In this document: positions 43,201-46,940 of the stretch, in pieces
How the letters are laid out: each line of letters opens with the position of its first letter
Position numbering within the stretch: position 1 is the stretch's first letter
NCBI GenBank assembly: GCA_004554255.1
Contig: SFNC01000003.1
Coordinates: 1 to 46,940 of the forward strand
Origin: Bacteroidales bacterium
Lineage (GTDB): Bacteria > Bacteroidota > Bacteroidia > Bacteroidales > Muribaculaceae
Reading direction: 5' to 3'
DNA length: 46,940 nt
Program-made: the position numbers and the translations under genes
Notes under the pieces: generated by a model
The model's input: the letters and a program-made list of their open reading frames with translations, nothing else
Databases searched by the model: none
What the model was told of the DNA's origin: nothing

Positions 43201-43630
43201 ACAATGCCACGGCAAGCAGCATTGATGTCTGGCGTTTCTGGGTAAGCACACCCACACGGGTAACCTCGGCGGGGAGCAGGTTCTGGGCCTTGGCAACACG
43301 GTTCTGCACGTCTACGGCAGCCATGTTGGGGTCGAAGCCCTGTTCAAAGTATACGTTGATGGTAGCCGAACCATTGTTGGTGGCGGTAGACTCCATGTAA
43401 GTCATGCCCTCGGCGCCGTTGATACTCTCTTCAAGCGGCGCAATTACCGAGTTAAGTACGGCCTGGGCGTTTGCACCGGTATAGGTGGTTGTCACCGAGA
43501 TTGTGGGCGGTGCGATATCCGGATACTGGGTCACAGGTAGCGACACCAGTCCGATAAGGCCCAGCAGAAGGATGAAAATGGAAATCACCGTCGACATAAC
43601 CGGGCGGTTGATAAATCTATCTAACTTCAT
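40229..43630 (-). CDS. RND multidrug efflux pump subunit (AcrB/HAE1 family) with an extra membrane segment
   Basis: An 1133-aa inner-membrane proton antiporter. It begins MKLDRFINRPVMSTVISIFI and has the proton relay aspartates in AIVVDDAIVVVEA (405-406), the lysine in GLLAKNAILIVEFA, and the arginine in ARLRPILMTSLALIIGLLPM. About 68 residues longer than AcrB between helices 6 and 7: the stretch at about 497-582 holds two further hydrophobic runs (about 536-554 and 560-578) before the usual amphipathic linker and helix 7 (about 607-626). Substrates unknown. It is cotranscribed with the adaptor, channel and lpxA. Confidence 0.95.
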   Translation of the reverse strand: MKLDRFINRPVMSTVISIFILLLGLIGLVSLPVTQYPDIAPPTISVTTTYTGANAQAVLNSVIAPLEESINGAEGMTYMESTATNNGSATINVYFEQGFDPNMAAVDVQNRVAKAQNLLPAEVTRVGVLTQKRQTSMLLAVALFSPDSQYDGQFLDNYMKINVIPALQRVSGVGDVMSFGADYSMRIWLRPDVMAQYNLMPSDVTNALAEQNVEAAPGAFGEQGNQSFQYSLKYKGRLTQPKEFEDIVIRANSNGEVLRLGDVADVELGRVQYGFANTLNGKPSTSAIVFQTAGSNATQIINDCLKVVDDLQKELPNGMEFAIPMNNNDFLEASIHEVIKTLLEAFILVFFVVYVFLQDFRSTLIPAIAIPVALVGTFFFMNLIGFSINLITLSALVLAIAIVVDDAIVVVEAVHAKLDEGYKSARRASIDAMDEIAGALVSITLVMMLVFIPVSFMPGTSGVFYRQFGLTMAIAIGLSALNALTLSPTLCAVFLRGKDENGNKKSLKQGLKEAYSEAGRTVGRRARRSLTLNIHPLITFLFLCATITFMVLGWYSDSNTIHLIIGIACAIITILGIFSKRFHAGFNKGFGKLLGVYKHFASFFVHHKVISFSIVAASLVVLVWLMGRTPTALVPNEDTGTLFAMVDMPPGTSQERTSEVCDKLDAALLKIPGVKYTMKILGYSFIAGQGPTYAAFIIKLDPWEDRSEAESADNILKQIYGIAASIKDGRIVAFAPPMITGYSATNGFEIKMQDKTGGDINEFFGVVQGFLAQLNQQPEIRMAYTTFNPTFPMYMVDIDAAKVKQAGLSPQTILSTLQGYYGGMYVSNFNRFGKIYRVMMQAAPEDRVNPETLNKIKVRNGMEMAPISNFVSLRRVYGPDLMNRFNMYTSISVTGNPAEGYSSGEALAAIDRVAAQTLPQGFGYEYAGMTREESQSSSSATGIIFGLCLLFVYLLLSAQYESYVLPLAVILSIPFGLMGTFIFADFCDVSNNVYLQIALIMLIGLLAKNAILIVEFALERRHTGMSIINSAIAGATARLRPILMTSLALIIGLLPMMFAHGVGANGNRALGAGSIGGMLIGMVLQVLIVPAMFVAFQYLNEKITPIKFSDEEAGGTIGNELKQFASTADEAEN

Positions 43631-43674
43631 TTCTTGATTTTATATAATTTCTGAAATGTGATGATACGTGACGC

Positions 43675-44838
43675 TTATTTTGCCTGCTGCTGAGCCGCGC
43701 GTGCGTCCACGGGCTTGATGGGCATCTTGTCGCGTACGGAGTTGCCTACGCCTTCCACAACAATGCGGTCGCCGGCCTTGAGGCCCGAGGTAACCACGAA
43801 TGTCTGGCCGTCGTTGATGTCAAGCACTTCGATGGGCTGCGAGACAGTGATGTTGCTGTCGTTTACCAGATAAACGAAGCGGCGGTCCTGCTGCTCGTAT
43901 GTTGCCTTCTGGGGGATTACGATAGCGTTTTCGGTGCGCAGGGGAATAACCACCTGTCCGGTAGAACCTGAGCGGAGCATGCCGTTGGTGTTGTCGAAGA
44001 GCGCACGGACGCTTGCGGCACCGGTTGCGTTGTCAATCACACCGCTGACTGTTGCCACGCGTCCGCCCACGGGGTAGAGGTCGCCGTTGGCAAGGCGCAG
44101 CTGTACATCGGGCATCTCGGCCAGGGCCTGGTCAAGAGTCTTGGCGCCGGTGCCGGTCATCTTCAACAGGTCCTTCTCGTTAAGCGAGAAGTAAGCGTAT
44201 ACCTGGCTGATATCGCTGATAGTGGTGAGGGGAGCTCCGGAGGGAGAGGCGAGCGAGCCTTCGCGGTTGGGGATAGAACCCACAACACCGTCGGCGGGAG
44301 CCTTTACCACTGTGTACGACAGGTTTTTCTGTGCCGAAGCCAGGTTTGCCTGAGCGGCACCGACCTGAGCCTTGGCCATGTTAAGGTTATCAACAGCGGC
44401 GGCCCACTGGCTTTCGCTGATGATGTTTTTGTCGCGAAGCATACGTTTGTTCTGCTCCACGCTCTGCGCCGATGCAAGGGCTGCCTGGGCCGCAAGCACC
44501 TGCTGGCGGGCAGCGTCAACGGCAGCCTGGTACTGGATGGGGTCTATGGTGAAAAGAGTCTGACCCTTATGCACGCGCTGACCCTCGTCCACGCAAACCT
44601 TGGTGATGAATCCAGACACCATGGGGCGCACGGCTACGTCGCTTTTACCCTTGATGATGGCGGGATAGTTGCTGTTTAACTCACTGGTGGTTGCCTCTAT
44701 GGTTTCCACTTGCACCTGGGGTGCCTCCTGTTGCTGCTGTTGGGCGGCGTCGGAACCACCCGAGCACGACACTGCCGCGAGCCCAAGGCTCACAGCGCTC
44801 AGCGCCAGTGCGCTGACCGTGATCTTAGCTGATTTCAT
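43675..44838 (-). CDS. RND efflux periplasmic adaptor (membrane fusion protein)
   Basis: A 387-aa lipoprotein adaptor: lipobox AVSC (Cys25), a Gln-rich stretch (QQQQQ), biotinyl/lipoyl-like half-motifs (VRPMVSGFITKVCVDEGQRV and TVVKAPADGVVGSIPN), a coiled-coil hairpin between (about 100-175) and beta domains (about 200-370). It links pump and channel. First gene of the four-gene unit that ends with lpxA; no regulator gene is next to it. Confidence 0.95.
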   Translation of the reverse strand: MKSAKITVSALALSAVSLGLAAVSCSGGSDAAQQQQQEAPQVQVETIEATTSELNSNYPAIIKGKSDVAVRPMVSGFITKVCVDEGQRVHKGQTLFTIDPIQYQAAVDAARQQVLAAQAALASAQSVEQNKRMLRDKNIISESQWAAAVDNLNMAKAQVGAAQANLASAQKNLSYTVVKAPADGVVGSIPNREGSLASPSGAPLTTISDISQVYAYFSLNEKDLLKMTGTGAKTLDQALAEMPDVQLRLANGDLYPVGGRVATVSGVIDNATGAASVRALFDNTNGMLRSGSTGQVVIPLRTENAIVIPQKATYEQQDRRFVYLVNDSNITVSQPIEVLDINDGQTFVVTSGLKAGDRIVVEGVGNSVRDKMPIKPVDARAAQQQAK

Positions 44839-45103
44839 TTCTTTTTTACTTCGTATGGTTTTATATTTATTGTTTTCGTTTTAAGCACAATTTGGGTTTT
44901 CCACCAAACCAAGTGCAAAATTAGTCATTTATTTATAGTCTGTTACAAGCGGAATAGTTAAATTTGGTAAAAGCGGAAAATACACCTAAATTACTCGCCA
45001 TTTTGACCAAAAGCTTGGTAATTTACGGTAATAACACCTATTTCTCAAAACAATCCTGCGCCTAAATCGTTTAATCTATTAAAACTTAACACATTTATAT
45101 GAC
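44839..45103. promoter_or_regulatory. Divergent promoter region, efflux operon and PepSY-like gene
   Basis: A 265-nt AT-rich region with two outward -7 boxes. On the minus strand TAATTTTG (44923-44916), with CTTG at the -33 position 22 nt upstream, serves the efflux operon. On the plus strand TAAATTTG (44959-44966) serves the PepSY-like gene. The boxes are 35 nt apart, so one regulator could affect both. No operator repeat was identified. Confidence 0.55.
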
Positions 45104-45544
45104 ATGAAACGTATCTTATTTGCGCTTGTAATTATGATTTTAGGCGTCAGCGCCGTCTCAGCGCACGACACTTATTCGCGCGATGCCTCAGTTCTTCCCG
45201 CCGCCGCGCAGTCTTTCATTTCCAAGAACTTCAAAGCCAAGGTTAACCTTGTTAAAATTGACAGCAAGACTTTCGGCGGCCGCGAATACGATGTCATCCT
45301 CACCGATGGCACGGAAGTTAGTTTCGACAAATCCGGCAACTGGGAGGAGATAGAAGTCGGCAACGGCCGCAGTGTTCCCGATGCGGTTGTCCCCGAGCTC
45401 ACCCGCCGCTTTGTAAAGGCTAACCACAAGGGTACCAGGATTGTAAGCATCGAAAGAGAGCGCCACGGCTACAGCATAGAGCTGTCCAACGGCATTGACT
45501 TCAAGACCGACCGCAACGGAGAATTCAAGCGTTACGACGACTGA
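45104..45544 (+). CDS. Secreted PepSY-like protein (two repeats)
   Basis: A 146-aa exported protein with a signal peptide (1 to about 20, cleaved after VSA) and two related beta-alpha-beta repeats of the PepSY_like family: LPAAAQSFISKNFKAKVNLV with YDVILTDGTEVSFDKSGNW, and VPELTRRFVKANHKGTRIVS with YSIELSNGIDFKTDRNGEF. Such proteins are abundant periplasmic proteins in Bacteroidales; function not known. It converges on birA with a 14-nt gap. Confidence 0.87.
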   Translation: MKRILFALVIMILGVSAVSAHDTYSRDASVLPAAAQSFISKNFKAKVNLVKIDSKTFGGREYDVILTDGTEVSFDKSGNWEEIEVGNGRSVPDAVVPELTRRFVKANHKGTRIVSIERERHGYSIELSNGIDFKTDRNGEFKRYDD

Positions 45545-45558
45545 TTTTATCCTATATC

Positions 45559-46317
45559 TTATAATATGGCCTGCACCTCCTTAAAGGCATAGGTGCGGGC
45601 CTTCCCTTTGTCATCGCTGAGCCCGAACATCCCGTCGGGCGCGACACCGGTTATGCGCGCGTCAAAGACGACGCCGGTGGCGGCATCAAGCCATTTGTAC
45701 TTTTTTCCGTCGAAACGCCACAGCCGGCGGTGATACTCGTCGGAAAGACGCGCCAAATCCGGGGCGGCAACATAGGCATCTACATCCTGCACTATCTGCC
45801 CGCATACATCTCCGACAACCTTTTCCACATCAAACTCCCTACCCGTCAACTGCTTAAGCGACACAGGATTAGGAGCATCGCTGACAAAGACCGTCTGGTT
45901 TAGATTCACGCCTATTCCCACAATCATCCGCCCCAGCATTTGCCCGGCAAGGGAGTTTTCTATGAGTATCCCGCATAATTTGCGGTCTCCCACATAAATG
46001 TCATTGGGCCATTTAATCATAACAGAATCCCCGGATCCGAGAGAGTGCTCCAGTGCGCGGCAAATCGCCACGGATACAGCCATTGACAGCTCGAACTGCC
46101 GCCGTGCCGGCCATTTTTCAGGTCTGAGAATCAGCGAAAAAGTGGCGTTCAGACCCGGCGCGCTTTCCCACGTGTTGCCGCGCTGGCCGCGTCCGGCGGT
46201 CTGCGAGATGGCGCGTACAGCCGTGCCGTGCCCGGCCGATTCGCCAAGCCCGGCGGCCGTGGTATTCGTTGATGCTAATTCCGCGTAGGTCAGTATTTTA
46301 ACCTGCGGCTTATTCAT
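45559..46317 (-). CDS. birA: Biotin--[acetyl-CoA carboxylase] ligase, monofunctional
   Basis: A 252-aa enzyme that attaches biotin to the carboxylase carrier protein. The BPL catalytic core is visible: AISQTAGRGQRGNTWESAPG, MIKWPNDIYVGDRKLCGILI and MIVGIGVNLNQT. There is no N-terminal DNA-binding domain, so it is not a repressor. Its start overlaps the end of tsaE by 8 nt. A 10-bp imperfect inverted repeat (45568-45601) at its 3' end could assist termination. Confidence 0.95.
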   Translation of the reverse strand: MNKPQVKILTYAELASTNTTAAGLGESAGHGTAVRAISQTAGRGQRGNTWESAPGLNATFSLILRPEKWPARRQFELSMAVSVAICRALEHSLGSGDSVMIKWPNDIYVGDRKLCGILIENSLAGQMLGRMIVGIGVNLNQTVFVSDAPNPVSLKQLTGREFDVEKVVGDVCGQIVQDVDAYVAAPDLARLSDEYHRRLWRFDGKKYKWLDAATGVVFDARITGVAPDGMFGLSDDKGKARTYAFKEVQAIL

Positions 46318-46735
46318 CGCCTACAGTGATGGTGCGCGAGTCGTCGTCGTTAACGGTGATAGTTACGGGGACAGTGTCGTCCGGCAGCATCTCGCTGATA
46401 CGCTCGGGCCACTCCAGCAGACAGAGGGCACCACTGTCAAAATAATCCTCAATGCCTATGTCCATAGCCTCGTCCAGCGACTCAATTCGGTATAAATCAA
46501 AATGATATATCAGCTCGGCTGTGGTATCCGACCGATATTCGTTTACAATACTGAACGACGGCGAGTTGACAATGTCATCCTCAACGCCCAGCGCGCGCGT
46601 CAGGGCATTTATAAATGTAGTTTTTCCGGCGCCCATTTCGCCATAAAAAGCGTAAACGGTCTCATCGCCCATATTTTCTACAAAAGTCTGCGCGGCAGCG
46701 GCTAAATCCGCGATGCCATTTACCTGTATTTTCAT
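46310..46735 (-). CDS. tsaE: tRNA threonylcarbamoyladenosine synthesis protein TsaE
   Basis: A 141-aa ATPase needed for t6A37 modification of ANN-decoding tRNAs, working with TsaB and TsaD. Walker A is FYGEMGAGKTTFINAL; SPSFSIVNEY and LIYHFDLYRIES are TsaE marks, and the CLLEWPERI stretch is typical. It overlaps birA by 8 nt and follows the phospholipase gene by 32 nt. Confidence 0.95.
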   Translation of the reverse strand: MKIQVNGIADLAAAAQTFVENMGDETVYAFYGEMGAGKTTFINALTRALGVEDDIVNSPSFSIVNEYRSDTTAELIYHFDLYRIESLDEAMDIGIEDYFDSGALCLLEWPERISEMLPDDTVPVTITVNDDDSRTITVGDE

Positions 46736-46767
46736 TGCAATAGTCTGTTATTTTTGTATCAGTCCGG

Positions 46768-46940
46768 TCAGAAGTCCGAGAACAGCCTGGGTTTTATCAC
46801 TATGCCCACACGCAACTGGGAATGGAATTTGTTGTATTCCAGCATGCCTTCGCCATATCCGTTGTAATACTGCATGAACAGGAACTGATTGTCCCTGCGC
46901 CACAGCCGGTAGGACAGTTCGACTATGGTGTTGTAATTCA
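46768..46940 (-). CDS. Outer-membrane phospholipase A, C-terminal end (partial)
   Basis: Only the last 57 codons are in the window; the gene continues past the right edge. Residues include NYNTIVELSYRLW, FMQYYNGYGEGMLEYNKF and QLRVGIVIKPRLF before TGA. The YxGYGExxxxYN segment and the final beta strand match the end of PldA/OmpLA, an outer-membrane beta-barrel phospholipase that degrades misplaced phospholipids. Likely first of a unit with tsaE and birA. Confidence 0.85.
   Translation of the reverse strand, partial: NYNTIVELSYRLWRRDNQFLFMQYYNGYGEGMLEYNKFHSQLRVGIVIKPRLFSDF

Overview
The window looks like a chromosomal segment of a gut Bacteroidales. I would guess Muribaculaceae-like, but the family is an inference from protein style only. 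Supporting signs seen in the sequence are promoters of the Bacteroidetes type (TTTG, about 20 nt, TAnnTTTG), A-rich translation starts that almost all lack a Shine-Dalgarno (SD) sequence, a zinc-free L36 and S14, and GH43 and lipoprotein genes typical of gut Bacteroidetes. No rRNA, tRNA, CRISPR array, insertion sequence or phage gene was found. Most of the window is housekeeping.

Layout from left to right: (1) 217-1194, a promoter and a secreted DUF1460 amidase-like gene, closed by a strong shared terminator. (2) 1260-4714, two GH43-type genes on the minus strand: a long one with all catalytic acids, and a short paralogue in which all three are replaced. (3) 4846-6743, an ECF sigma factor, a membrane anti-sigma-like protein and a lipoprotein. 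(4) 6886-8181, enolase. (5) 8412-27552, one continuous minus-strand str-S10-spc-alpha cluster of 33 genes from rpsL to rplQ, including fusA, secY, map, infA and rpoA but no tuf. Two small genes, rpmJ (38 aa) and rpmD (59 aa), were read directly from the DNA. (6) 27806-32446, a minus-strand group: polyprenyl synthase, pfkA, a YeiH-type transporter, NfeD and an SPFH protein. (7) 32587-37410 on the plus strand, polA and an Ig-like lipoprotein. (8) 37518-44838 on the minus strand, a small membrane protein and a four-gene unit of RND adaptor, pump, outer-membrane channel and lpxA. (9) 45104-46940, a PepSY-like secreted protein, then birA, tsaE and the 3' end of an outer-membrane phospholipase A gene.

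The most unusual material is inside the ribosomal cluster. Long, structured non-coding spacers interrupt otherwise tightly packed genes before rpsD (331 nt), rpsH (518 nt, with an internal promoter), rplC (138 nt) and rpsG (258 nt). rplF alone has a full SD sequence among starts that otherwise lack one. These fit ribosomal-protein feedback sites that may be particular to this lineage, though structure and binding are inferred from eye-read inverted repeats only. Other points worth checking are the GH43 pseudoenzyme, an RND pump with an apparent extra membrane hairpin, lpxA placed in an efflux operon, and a DNA polymerase I that seems to have lost its proofreading site.
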